DNA from: CAVVTR01 sp963751245
Lineage (GTDB): Bacteria > Acidobacteriota > Thermoanaerobaculia > Thermoanaerobaculales > Thermoanaerobaculaceae
Assembly (NCBI GenBank): GCA_963751245.1
Contig: CAVVTR010000004.1
Span: forward strand, 138,067 to 202,066
Length of the DNA stretch: 64,000 bases
Direction of reading: 5' to 3'
Both the position numbers and the translations under genes were made by a program. The notes under the pieces were generated by a model. The model had not been told where the DNA came from, did no database searches, and was given only the letters and a program-made list of their open reading frames with translations. Positions 1 to 7,731 of the stretch are shown piece by piece (position 1 is the stretch's first letter; each line of letters opens with the position of its first letter).

Positions 1-242
1 GCCGCCTTGACCACCGAGGCCACCGGTCCCTTGTACTCCTCGCACACCTTGATGGCGGCGCGGACGTCGCGGTTGACCAGGAGGGCTTTGCGGACCTTCG
101 ACAGGAACTCGTTGACGTTGATCTTGGCCTTGCGCAACGCCCACCAGCGCTCGATGATGAACACAGCGGTGGCGAAAGAGAAGGCGAGCAGCGGCCACAT
201 CATGATTCCACCTTGCTGGAAATACGTTACCAGGTCTCCCAC
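1..242 (-). CDS. ExbB/TolQ/MotA-family proton channel subunit (3' end cut off by window edge)
   Basis: The first 80 residues of an inner-membrane proton-channel subunit of the ExbB/TolQ/MotA family, which passes proton-motive force to a TonB- or TolA-type partner. Translating the minus strand from GTG at 242 gives a short N-terminus, then MMWPLLAFSFATAVFIIERW (residues 14-33), the typical first transmembrane helix followed by the IER motif, then a charged cytoplasmic stretch. The GTG start was chosen because AAGGAGGG (minus strand, 257-250) lies 7 bases upstream; the ATG codons 13-14 residues later lack such a site. The remainder, including the pore helices, lies outside the window, so ExbB, TolQ and a MotA-like role cannot be told apart. 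It is interesting that a TonB-domain kinase is encoded 1.5 kb away on the other strand. Confidence 0.8.
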   Translation of the reverse strand, partial: MGDLVTYFQQGGIMMWPLLAFSFATAVFIIERWWALRKAKINVNEFLSKVRKALLVNRDVRAAIKVCEEYKGPVASVVKA

Positions 243-360
243 TGACGTTCCCTCCTTACAGGAATGGCGACTCGAGGCTCTCCGCGCCTCTACCTCTTAT
301 CTGTCTCGCAGTCAGTTGGTTAGACTGGACCGCGAGCAAGGATACTAACACAGGCATTTC

Positions 361-831
361 TCAAGCGTCAAGGCGAATCTGGCGCAAGTGGCACAGCGCC
401 AGCGCCAGCGCGTCGGCGGCATCCGCAGGGGGGGTCGCCGTGAGAGAGAGTGTGTGCCGCACGACGAACGCGACCTGCCGCTTCTCCGCCCTGCCGTTGC
501 CCACGATGGCCGCCTTCACGAAGGCGGGCTCGTACTCCACGACCTGCGCCGCGCCCTCGCCGAGGACGGCCAGGAGGGCGCCCCGCGCCTCCGCCAGCGC
601 CAACGCCGCCGCGGGGAAGCGTGCTGTGAAGGGGGTCTCCACCGCCACCACCTCCGGCCGGTGCTCATCGAGGACCTTGCGCAGCGCGGCGGCCAGGTGG
701 GCCAGCCGGAGCGCCCTGGTGGCGCCCCGGGGCGGCCGCAGGCAACCGTAGGCGACGACCTCGGCGCGCCGGGGCGAACCGCTCACCACTCCCCACCCCG
801 CGACCACCGAGCCGGGGTCCAGCCCCATCAC
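361..831 (-). CDS. ruvC: RuvC, crossover junction endodeoxyribonuclease
   Basis: Holliday-junction resolvase that nicks four-way junctions with RuvAB to finish recombination. The 156-residue product starts with the RNase H-like strand MGLDPGSVVAGWGVV; it carries Asp5 in that motif, a Glu in the AVETPF segment and the paired acidic C-terminal motif DAADALALALCH, which together are the family's metal-binding acids. It is slightly shorter than most RuvC (about 165-175 residues). The start is set at GTG 831, with ATG 828 as an equal alternative, because the open frame further upstream only overlaps yebC and has no family similarity. It follows yebC by 13 bases in the usual yebC-ruvC order; ruvA and ruvB are not in the window. 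Confidence 0.9.
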   Translation of the reverse strand: MMGLDPGSVVAGWGVVSGSPRRAEVVAYGCLRPPRGATRALRLAHLAAALRKVLDEHRPEVVAVETPFTARFPAAALALAEARGALLAVLGEGAAQVVEYEPAFVKAAIVGNGRAEKRQVAFVVRHTLSLTATPPADAADALALALCHLRQIRLDA

Positions 832-844
832 GCGGATGAGCCTG

Positions 845-1591
845 TCAGCTGGCCTCGAGGAGCTGCTCGTCAATATCGAAGTTGGCCCACACGTTCTGCA
901 CGTCGTCGTGGTCCTCGAAGGCATCCATGAGCCGGATCATCTGGTCCGCCTTCTTGTCCTCAAGGCGGACCTGGGTGGAGGGCACCATGTCGAGCTTCGC
1001 CTCCTCCACCGGGATGTCCCTCTCCTCCAGGATCGCCTTCACCTTGTGGAGGTCCTCGGGAGCGGTGTAGATCTCGAAGAGCTCCTCGTCCTCGGCGATG
1101 AAGTCCTCGGCGCCGGCCTCGAGGGCGGCCTCCATCACGGAGTCCTCGTCGGCCCCGGAGCGCGGGACCATCAGGTAGCCCTGCTTCTTGAAGAGGAACG
1201 AGACGCACCCTGACTCGCCGAGGTTGCCGCCGAACTTCGAGAACAGGTGGCGAACCTCGGCGGTGGTGCGGTTGCGATTGTCGGTGAGGACCTGGAGCAT
1301 CACCGCCACCCCGCCCGGTCCGTACCCCTCGTACAGGATCTCCTCGTAGGCCACTCCCGGCAGCTCGCCGGTGCCCCGCTGGATCGCCTTCGTGATGTTG
1401 TCGGCCGGCATGTTGCCGTTGCGGGCGGCCAGCACCGCGGCGCGCAACCGCGGATTGCCGTCCGGGTCGCCCCCTCCTTCACGCGCGGCCGTGGTGATCT
1501 CACGGATGATCTTCGTGAAGAGCTGGCCCCGCTTGGCGTCCGCCTTGCCTTTCTTGTGCTTGATGGTGCTCCACTTGTTGTGGCCCGACAT
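845..1591 (-). CDS. yebC: YebC/PmpR family protein (TACO1-like)
   Basis: 248 residues beginning MSGHNKWSTIKHKKGKAD, the hallmark N-terminus of the YebC/TACO1 family, and near the usual family length of about 245. Members have been described as DNA-binding regulators (PmpR) and more recently as ribosome-associated factors that relieve stalling, especially at proline stretches; which applies here cannot be read from sequence. Conserved segments include NMPADNITKAIQRGTG and YEGYGPGGVA. ATG 1591 is chosen because the family begins exactly there; the frame is open upstream but without similarity. It lies first in a leftward yebC-ruvC unit and diverges from the kinase gene. Many very proline-rich proteins are encoded nearby, including that kinase. 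Confidence 0.93.
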   Translation of the reverse strand: MSGHNKWSTIKHKKGKADAKRGQLFTKIIREITTAAREGGGDPDGNPRLRAAVLAARNGNMPADNITKAIQRGTGELPGVAYEEILYEGYGPGGVAVMLQVLTDNRNRTTAEVRHLFSKFGGNLGESGCVSFLFKKQGYLMVPRSGADEDSVMEAALEAGAEDFIAEDEELFEIYTAPEDLHKVKAILEERDIPVEEAKLDMVPSTQVRLEDKKADQMIRLMDAFEDHDDVQNVWANFDIDEQLLEAS

Positions 1592-1630
1592 AGACACCCC
1601 CGTCAGGAGGACTCCCCTCCTGATGCGCTC

Positions 1631-1636
1631 ATTGTA
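1631..1636 (-). promoter_or_regulatory. Candidate -10 element for yebC-ruvC
   Basis: On the minus strand TACAAT lies 39 bases before the yebC ATG in the divergent intergenic region. No convincing -35 is found 16-18 bases upstream, so this rests on the hexamer and its place alone. Confidence 0.35.
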
Positions 1637-1665
1637 CACGGGCCCCCCGCTCCTCCAGGGAAGTA

Positions 1666-1694
1666 TTGACTTGCCCCCCACCGCCAACCACAAT
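1666..1694 (+). promoter_or_regulatory. Sigma70-type promoter of the kinase-TonB operon
   Basis: TTGACT at 1666-1671, a 17-base spacer, then CACAAT at 1689-1694. Each hexamer has one mismatch to the consensus and the spacing is ideal. Transcription would start near 1701, leaving a leader of about 28 bases before the ATG at 1729. It is the only good promoter seen before 7.69 kb on this strand, so it probably serves the kinase, the coiled-coil protein and the BtuFCD genes. Confidence 0.6.
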
Positions 1695-1728
1695 GGACCC
1701 CGATGGCACATTCCGAACAGACGAGGCC

Positions 1729-4700
1729 ATGAGTCAGCCGATTCTCCTCATCGTGGAGCACGCGACGGTCGCCAAACGCGTGCGGGACGCCTTCCAAGCC
1801 AGCGGTCACCAGGTCACCGTCGCCGTCGATCTCGACGCCGCCGTGAACGCCTGCGCGAAGGTGGAACCGCGGGCGGTGGCGATCGCCTCGGACCTGGCGG
1901 TCCTCGCCGTCGAGGACGCCATCACGCAGCTGAGGGCCCGCGCCGGCCTGCGCACCACCCCGTTCCTGGTGCTCATGTCCGGCGACGATCCCCGGCCGGC
2001 GGACCCCATCGAGCTCGGCGCCGAGGGGTTCGTGGAGCAGGACAGCGGCACCGGCGAGCTGCAGGCCGCGCTGCAGGCCGTGCTCGACGCGCCGCGCCCC
2101 AACATGGAAGGAGCCGGCCCGACCGCAGCCGTCGACACCGCGGGCGGGACCATGACCGCGGCCGACATCTTCGGCGACCTGCTCGAGGACGAGCCCGAGC
2201 CCGCCGCAGCCGCGCCGCCCCGGGGCCCCCTGGACGAACCTTTCCCGTCGCGCCCGGCCGCCAGCGCCGACAAGGCCCTCGAGGACAGCCTCGCCGACGT
2301 GCTCTCGCGCCCCGCCGAGCCCGCCCCGAAGCGCCCCCAGCGCCAGGAGCGCTCGGTGGACGATCTTCTCTCCAGCACCCTTGCCGGGCTGGACATCGGC
2401 GGGCTGACGAGACGCCCGCCGGCCACGCCGCGCCCCCCCGTCCAGGCGCCCTCAGCTCCCGCGGAGCGCCCGGAGGCGCCACCCGTCCCGGCCGTGGAGC
2501 CCGAGACGGCGGTGGGCACGCCCGAGCCGTTCGCGCCGGAACCCGAGCCCGTCGAGACGCCGCCGGAGACCGTGGTCACCGCCGCGGACGCGCCGCCACC
2601 TACCGCCGAGCCTGCGCCCGTCCTCCCCCAGGACGCCGCCCCCGCCGATGCCGGGGCCACACCGGAAGGACCCGCGCCCGCCCCGGAAACGGAGGACGCC
2701 ACCGCGGCGGTCCCGGCCGCGCCGCCCGCCGCGCCGCCCGAGGGCGGCGCCGTGGCGGCGGACGAGACGCTTCCCGCCGGACGGGCGTTCGGCCAGTACG
2801 AGCTCATCGAGACCATCGCCACCGGCGGCATGGCCGAGGTCTACAAGGCCCGCATGCGAGGTGTGGAGGGCTTCCAGAAGATCCTCGCCATCAAGAGGAT
2901 CCTGCCCCACCTGACGGCCAACGACGAGTTCGTCACCATGTTCATCGACGAGGCCAAGCTCGCCGCGCAGCTGCAGCACCCCAACATCATCCACATCTAC
3001 GACCTCGGCAAGATCGAGGGCTCGTATTACATCGCCATGGAGTACATCGACGGAAAGGACCTGCGCTCGGTCCTCGCCACGCTGGAGTCGGAGGGCCGGA
3101 CGTTCCCCCTGGGCCTCGCCCTCTTCGTGGGCGCCCGGGTCGCCGCGGCGCTGGACTACGCGAACCGCAAGCGCGACTTGCAGGGCCAGGCGATGTCCCT
3201 GGTCCACCGCGACGTCTCTCCTCAAAACGTCCTCATCTCCTTCGACGGGGACATCAAGCTGTGTGACTTCGGCATCGCCAAGGCGGCGTCCAAGGCCTCG
3301 CACACCCGCGCCGGCGCCCTCAAGGGCAAGCTCCAGTACATGTCCCCGGAGCAGGCCTGGGGCAAGGAGATCGACCACCGCTCGGACATCTTCTCCCTGG
3401 GTCTCGTGCTCTACGAGATGATCACGGGGACCAAGCCGTTCAGCGGGGACTCCGAGCTTTCGATCCTGGAGCAGGTCCGCTCGCCCCACCTGACTCCGCC
3501 CTCCGAGATCGACCCCGAGGTGCCTCCCGAGGTGGAGAGGATCCTCCTCAAGGCGCTGGACGAGGACCGCGAGACGCGCTACCAGACCGCCGGCGAGCTC
3601 GCCGCGGACCTGGAGAACGCCGCCGCCGCGGTCGGTGCCGTGGCCGGCACCGCCGAGCTGGGCGCCCTCCTGTCCTCGCTCCGCGACGGCACACCGGCCG
3701 GCGAGCCCGCAGAGCCGCCGTCGCCGCGGCCGGCCCGCGCGCGCCGGGAGAAGCGCCCCGAACCCGCCAAGCCCGCCGCAGAGGCGCCCGCGCCGGTGAT
3801 CCTCCCGGAACCCTCCCCGTCGCCTCTCGACGAGCCGCCCGGCCCGACCCGCCGATTCCCGGTGGCGGCCGTCGCCGTGGCGGCCATCGCCGTCCTCGTC
3901 GTGGTGCTGGTCTGGCTCCTGACCAGCCGGCCGAGTCCCTCCGCGGCGCCCGCCGCCACCACGCCGGAGCTCCAGGAGATGATCCGCGAGCGGGCCGCCG
4001 AGGAGGTCGCGAAGCAGGAACCGGCGCTGCGCGAGCGCCTCGCAGGTGAGGTCGGCGCGTCCGACGGCACGCCGACGGGCGCCGCCGCCGTGCCGCCCGT
4101 CGCCGCGTCCACACCGACCCCGGGGCCGCGAGTCGCCGCTCCGCAGGTTCCCGCCGCGGGCCAGGGAGGTGCCACGCCCACCGCGGCCGCCGCAGCCGCG
4201 GCGCCGGCGTCCGCAGGCGCGACCCCCGCGCCCGTGCCCACGAGCACCGCCCCGCAGGTCCCGAGCCCCGCGTCCGTTGCGGCGAACGCCACCGGGACCC
4301 CCGCTCCGGCCGGGGAGAGCACGGCGACCGTCCCCGTGACGCTGCCGGAGCCCACTCCGGAGCCGGCCCCGGCGGAGCCCGCGCCCACGCCGGTGCCCAC
4401 CGTGCCGCCCACGCCGATCCCGACACGCGCTCCGCTGGCCGCGCTGCAGCCCACCGTCCGCGAGGGCGACCTCGTCGAGCTGGGGCCGGGCGTCATACCG
4501 CCGGAGGCCGTCTCGACCCCCAAGCCCGAGTATCCGCCGCTGGCGCTTCGCCAACGCGTCGGAGGGATCATCATTCTCGACGTCCTCGTCGACGAGAACG
4601 GTGACGTCCAGGAGGTCCGCGTCCTCCGGGGGGTCAAGCCCGACCTCGGCCTCGCCGCCGCCGCCGAGCAGGCGGTGCGCCGTTGGAAGTTCCGCCCGGC

Positions 4701-4761
4701 CACCAAGGATGGGGTCAGGGTCAAGATCCACCACACCGTAACCGTGCCGTTCAGACCGTAA
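1729..4761 (+). CDS. Receiver-like / Ser-Thr protein kinase / TonB C-terminal fusion protein
   Basis: 1010 residues in four parts. Residues 1-120 have a CheY-like pattern (ILLIVEHATVAKRV onward), but no Asp sits at the usual phospho-acceptor strand end, so the domain looks degenerate. A Pro/Ala/Glu-rich linker follows. Residues 355-630 are a Hanks-type kinase: the GGMAEVYKA loop, Lys389 in LAIKR, HRDVSPQN with catalytic Asp495, and DFG at 513-515. One membrane helix spans about 712-734. Next comes a long Pro/Ala/Thr-rich stretch, then a TonB C-terminal domain (about 925-1010) with YPPLALRQRVGG, VDENGDV and RRWKFRPAT motifs. The topology fits a cytoplasmic kinase with a periplasmic TonB end. 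ATG 1729 was chosen over an in-frame TTG at 1666 because that codon lies inside the promoter. It is followed after 14 bases by the coiled-coil gene. Target unknown; outer-membrane receptor engagement is inference. Confidence 0.9.
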   Translation: MSQPILLIVEHATVAKRVRDAFQASGHQVTVAVDLDAAVNACAKVEPRAVAIASDLAVLAVEDAITQLRARAGLRTTPFLVLMSGDDPRPADPIELGAEGFVEQDSGTGELQAALQAVLDAPRPNMEGAGPTAAVDTAGGTMTAADIFGDLLEDEPEPAAAAPPRGPLDEPFPSRPAASADKALEDSLADVLSRPAEPAPKRPQRQERSVDDLLSSTLAGLDIGGLTRRPPATPRPPVQAPSAPAERPEAPPVPAVEPETAVGTPEPFAPEPEPVETPPETVVTAADAPPPTAEPAPVLPQDAAPADAGATPEGPAPAPETEDATAAVPAAPPAAPPEGGAVAADETLPAGRAFGQYELIETIATGGMAEVYKARMRGVEGFQKILAIKRILPHLTANDEFVTMFIDEAKLAAQLQHPNIIHIYDLGKIEGSYYIAMEYIDGKDLRSVLATLESEGRTFPLGLALFVGARVAAALDYANRKRDLQGQAMSLVHRDVSPQNVLISFDGDIKLCDFGIAKAASKASHTRAGALKGKLQYMSPEQAWGKEIDHRSDIFSLGLVLYEMITGTKPFSGDSELSILEQVRSPHLTPPSEIDPEVPPEVERILLKALDEDRETRYQTAGELAADLENAAAAVGAVAGTAELGALLSSLRDGTPAGEPAEPPSPRPARARREKRPEPAKPAAEAPAPVILPEPSPSPLDEPPGPTRRFPVAAVAVAAIAVLVVVLVWLLTSRPSPSAAPAATTPELQEMIRERAAEEVAKQEPALRERLAGEVGASDGTPTGAAAVPPVAASTPTPGPRVAAPQVPAAGQGGATPTAAAAAAAPASAGATPAPVPTSTAPQVPSPASVAANATGTPAPAGESTATVPVTLPEPTPEPAPAEPAPTPVPTVPPTPIPTRAPLAALQPTVREGDLVELGPGVIPPEAVSTPKPEYPPLALRQRVGGIIILDVLVDENGDVQEVRVLRGVKPDLGLAAAAEQAVRRWKFRPATKDGVRVKIHHTVTVPFRP

Positions 4762-4775
4762 CGGAGGAAGGTCCG

Positions 4776-5000
4776 ATGTCCGTTCTCAACGATCAGCAGC
4801 GCAAGTTCTACGAGGAGACCCTGCGGGTCACCAAGCAGGAGATCAACGACCTGGAGGGCCAGATCCAGGAGGAGCTGCAGCACGTCAAGCAGCGCATCGC
4901 CGATCTCCAGAACGCCCAGAAGGCTGCGCGGCAGATGTACGACGCCGCCTGTCAGCGTCTTGGCATCCCCAACGACCTGGAAGAAGCCGCCAGCGAGTAG
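4776..5000 (+). CDS. Small coiled-coil protein of unknown function
   Basis: 74 residues, highly charged and helix-prone, with heptad-like spacing through the middle (EETLRVTKQEINDLEGQI, then ELQHVKQRIADLQNAQ), so a coiled coil is likely. There is no signal peptide or membrane segment. ATG 4776 follows GGAGGAAG by 5 bases. It begins 14 bases after the kinase-TonB stop codon and probably shares its transcript. I do not recognise a family; a partner or scaffold for the upstream kinase is only a guess based on position. Confidence 0.75.
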   Translation: MSVLNDQQRKFYEETLRVTKQEINDLEGQIQEELQHVKQRIADLQNAQKAARQMYDAACQRLGIPNDLEEAASE

Positions 5001-5903
5001 CTCCCGTCTGCGCGAGGCGCCCTCCCGCGGCGGCCGCCCCCGGTGCGCCGCGGTGCTCCTCGCGGCAGCGCTCGCGGCCGCAGCTGCCTGCACCGCCCCC
5101 CCTCCGTCCATCGAGAACGACCAGGTCGGCAACCCCGTACCCGAGGTCGCCTCGGGACCGGTGGTGGCCCTCGCGCCGGACGTGACCGAGCTCGCCTATG
5201 CCCTCGGCGCCGGGCCCCGCCTGGTCGCCGCCTCGAAGGCCAGCGACTTCCCCCCGCGGCCCGCGAGCTGCCCCGCGTCCCCGTCAACGATCCCGAGGCC
5301 ATCGTCGCCCTCGCCCCCGCTCTGGTGCTCGCCACCACCGCCGGAAACGACCCCCGTATCGTCGGGCGGGTGCGCGAGGCCGGGGTACCGGTGTGCTGCG
5401 TGGACGTGACCGGGTTCGACCGCCTCTTCGCCGCCTGCCGGCTCCTCGGCCGCGTCCTCGGCCGTCCCGCAGCCGGCGAGGCGCTCGCGGCGAGCCTCGA
5501 GAGCCGCTGCGCGGCGGCCGGGCGCGAGGCGGCGGCGCTGCCCGAGCGCCGGGCCCTCTACGTGGTCTGGTGGAACCCCCTCATCGTCGCGGCTCCCGGC
5601 ACGTTCCACGCCGACCTGCTGGCCCGGGCGCACCTCGACGACCTCGCACCGCGGAGCGCCGGCCGCTATCCCCGCGTCTCCCGGGAGATCCTCCTGGACC
5701 CCCGCCTCGAGGTCGTGGTGAGCCCCGACGAACGCGACGCCCGTGCCGGCTACGAAGCCGTCGTGAAGACACCCGCGGGCCGGCGTCTCGCCGAGGGGCG
5801 CGTCCGCGTCATCTGGCTCCCCGCGGACCTGGCGAACCGCCCCGGTCCCCGCCTCGTCGCCGCCCTCGAGGACCTCGTCGCCGCCCGGAGGCGGACGCCG
5901 TGA
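4960..5903 (+). pseudogene. btuF: BtuF-like periplasmic binding protein, interrupted by one frameshift
   Basis: Substrate-binding protein of a cobalamin/siderophore-type ABC importer. The first part (PVVALAPDVTELAYALGAG, residues from about 5158) is in one frame. From about 5256 the match continues in another (RELPRVPVNDPEAIVALAPA, then PLIVAAPGTFHADLLARA). The switch falls in a run of six C at 5250-5255; a seventh C would restore one continuous protein. No other damage is seen, so a sequencing error or a very recent mutation are both possible. A lipoprotein-type signal (LLAAALAAAAAC) is present. The start is uncertain: TTG 4960 overlaps the previous gene, and GTG 5053 lacks a basic n-region. 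Its stop overlaps the btuC start (GTGA). Cobalamin is preferred over iron chelates from the loop style only. Confidence 0.7.
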
Positions 5904-6874
5904 GACGGTGGGCCGACACCGGGCTCGCGGTGCTCTTCCTGGCCGCGGTGGCGGCGGCACTGCTCCTCGCCGGGCCGGCCGCGTCGCCACGCCAGGTCCT
6001 CGAGGCGCTGGCGGGACACGGCACGACGCGGGTGGACGCCATCGTGTTCGGGCTCCGCCTGCCCCGCGTGCTGCTCGCCCTGGGCGTGGGCGCCGCCCTG
6101 GCGGCCGCGGGTGCCGCGCTCCAGGCGCTGCTGGCGAACCCGCTGGCCGACCCCTTCCTGCTCGGCATCTCCGGCGGAGGCGCCGCCGCCGCCACCGCCG
6201 CCACGGTGGTGCTGCCCGTGGCGCTGCTGGGGGTGGTCCCCGCCGCCGCGATGGCCGGCGCCGGGCTCGCCACGGGGCTGGTGTGGTGGATGGCGCGGGG
6301 ACCGCTCGGACCCTCGCCCACGCGCATGATCCTGGCCGGAGTGGCGGTCAACGCTGCCGCGTCCGCGCTGATCCTCACCATCCTGGCCCTCGCGCCCTCG
6401 CCCCGCCTCCCCGCCGCCCTCGCCGTCACCATGGGCTCCTTCGCCTCCGCCTCTCCCGCCGCGGTGGCGTGGCTTCTCCCCTACCTGGCGGTTCCTCTGG
6501 CGGTGCTCCTCCACCACGGCCGCGACCTCGGGCTCCTCTCCGTGGGCGAGGAGTCCGCAGCCTCCCTGGGGGTCGAGCTGGGCACCGTCCGCCGCCGCGT
6601 CTTTCTCGCCGCCGCCGCCCTGTGCGGGGGCGCGGTGGCGTTCGCCGGCGTGATCGGCTTCGTGGGCCTGGTCACCCCGCACCTGTGCCGCCTGGTGTGG
6701 GGGCATCAGCCCCGCCGCCTGTACGTCCGCGCCGCGGTGGCCGGCGCGGCGCTCACCTGCCTCGGGGACCTCCTCGCCCGCCGCCTGGTGCCGGGGGCCG
6801 AGCTTCCGGTCGGGGTGATCACCGCCATCATCGGCGTCCCGTTCTTCGTCGTACTGCTGCGGAGGTCCTCGTGA
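5900..6874 (+). CDS. btuC: FecCD/BtuC-family ABC transporter permease
   Basis: 324-residue multi-span inner-membrane permease for vitamin B12 or iron-chelate import. Family signatures are plain: RLPRVLLALGVGAALAAAGA, then NPLADPFLLGISGGG near the N-terminus; GVIGFVGLVTPHLCRL, which contacts the ATPase; and the C-terminal ELPVGVITAIIGVPFF. About nine or ten hydrophobic segments are visible. GTG 5900 is used because it overlaps the btuF stop as GTGA, giving translational coupling, and places a short RRW leader before the first helix. It lies between the binding protein and the ATPase in the standard order. Confidence 0.9.
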   Translation: MRRWADTGLAVLFLAAVAAALLLAGPAASPRQVLEALAGHGTTRVDAIVFGLRLPRVLLALGVGAALAAAGAALQALLANPLADPFLLGISGGGAAAATAATVVLPVALLGVVPAAAMAGAGLATGLVWWMARGPLGPSPTRMILAGVAVNAAASALILTILALAPSPRLPAALAVTMGSFASASPAAVAWLLPYLAVPLAVLLHHGRDLGLLSVGEESAASLGVELGTVRRRVFLAAAALCGGAVAFAGVIGFVGLVTPHLCRLVWGHQPRRLYVRAAVAGAALTCLGDLLARRLVPGAELPVGVITAIIGVPFFVVLLRRSS

Positions 6875-7659
6875 GCGTCCTGCTGCGCGCCGTCGGGCTG
6901 CGCGGCGGCTACGGCCGGCGCGAGGTGGTGGCCGGCGTCGGCCTCGACATCGTTCCCGGCCGCTGCGTGGCGGTCCTGGGGCCCAACGGCACCGGGAAGA
7001 GCACCCTGGTGCGCCTGCTCGGGGGCATCCTGCCGGCCTCGGGCGGGCGCGTGGAGCTCCTCGGCAGGCCCCTCGCCGCGTGGCGCCGCCGCCACGTGGC
7101 CCGGCACGTGGCGCTGGTCCCGCAGCTGGTGGAGTTCGCCTTCCCCCTCACCGTGCGCGAGGTCGTGGAACAGGGGCGGGCGCCGCACCTTGGCCCCTGG
7201 CGTCCCCCCTCGGCGGAGGACGACGAGGCGGTCCACCTCGCCCTCCGGCGGGTCGGCCTCGAGAAGCTCGAGGGCACCTCGGTGCAGCGGCTCTCCGGGG
7301 GCGAGCGCCAGCTGGTGCTCCTCGCCAGGGCCCTGGCCACCCGGCCCCGGGTCCTGCTGCTGGACGAGCCCGCCGCCGCCCTCGACGTGCGCCACCAGCT
7401 CGAGCTGGTCGCCATCGTGCGCTCCCTCCTCGCCGAGGGCGTCGGCGCCCTCGTCGTCCTCCACGACTGGAACCTGGCCCTCCGCGTCGCCGACGACCTC
7501 GTGGTGCTGCGCGACGGCCGCGTCCACGCGCGCGGCACCCCGGCCGAGGTGGTCAGCCCCGACCTGTTTCGCGAGGTCTTCCAGGTGGAGGTGGAGGTGC
7601 TTCCGGGCCGTGCCGGCGTCCCCTTCGTCGTCCCCGGAGGCCGCTCACCCCTGGGGTGA
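6871..7659 (+). CDS. btuD: BtuD-like ABC transporter ATPase
   Basis: 262 residues; the ATPase that drives the BtuC-type permease. It has Walker A GPNGTGKST, the signature LSGGERQ, Walker B VLLLDEP with catalytic Glu, and the switch His in VVLHDWN. GTG 6871 overlaps the permease stop as GTGA. The C-terminal extension after the ATPase fold is short and unremarkable. No TonB-dependent receptor gene lies within the window, so the outer-membrane partner must be elsewhere. Confidence 0.9.
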   Translation: MSVLLRAVGLRGGYGRREVVAGVGLDIVPGRCVAVLGPNGTGKSTLVRLLGGILPASGGRVELLGRPLAAWRRRHVARHVALVPQLVEFAFPLTVREVVEQGRAPHLGPWRPPSAEDDEAVHLALRRVGLEKLEGTSVQRLSGGERQLVLLARALATRPRVLLLDEPAAALDVRHQLELVAIVRSLLAEGVGALVVLHDWNLALRVADDLVVLRDGRVHARGTPAEVVSPDLFREVFQVEVEVLPGRAGVPFVVPGGRSPLG

Positions 7660-7693
7660 GGGCGCCCGGCCGCGGGGCGACGCGGCGGTTTCC

Positions 7694-7723
7694 TTGCTTC
7701 GATCCTCGCGCAGGTGCTAGATT
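7694..7723 (+). promoter_or_regulatory. Promoter for accD, probably giving a leaderless mRNA
   Basis: TTGCTT at 7694-7699, an 18-base spacer and TAGATT at 7718-7723 preceded by TGC (extended -10). The accD ATG begins only 8 bases after the hexamer, so transcription should start at or within a base or two of the start codon. Confidence 0.55.
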
Positions 7724-7731
7724 TCGCTTTC

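Noticed and set aside
243..360. A promoter for the ExbB/TolQ-like gene
   Set aside because: AT-richer sequence is present on the minus strand, but no pair of hexamers with acceptable spacing could be defended.
4762..5052. Cobalamin riboswitch upstream of the BtuF-like gene
   Set aside because: The space is filled by the 74-residue coding gene and no B12-box-like core was recognisable.
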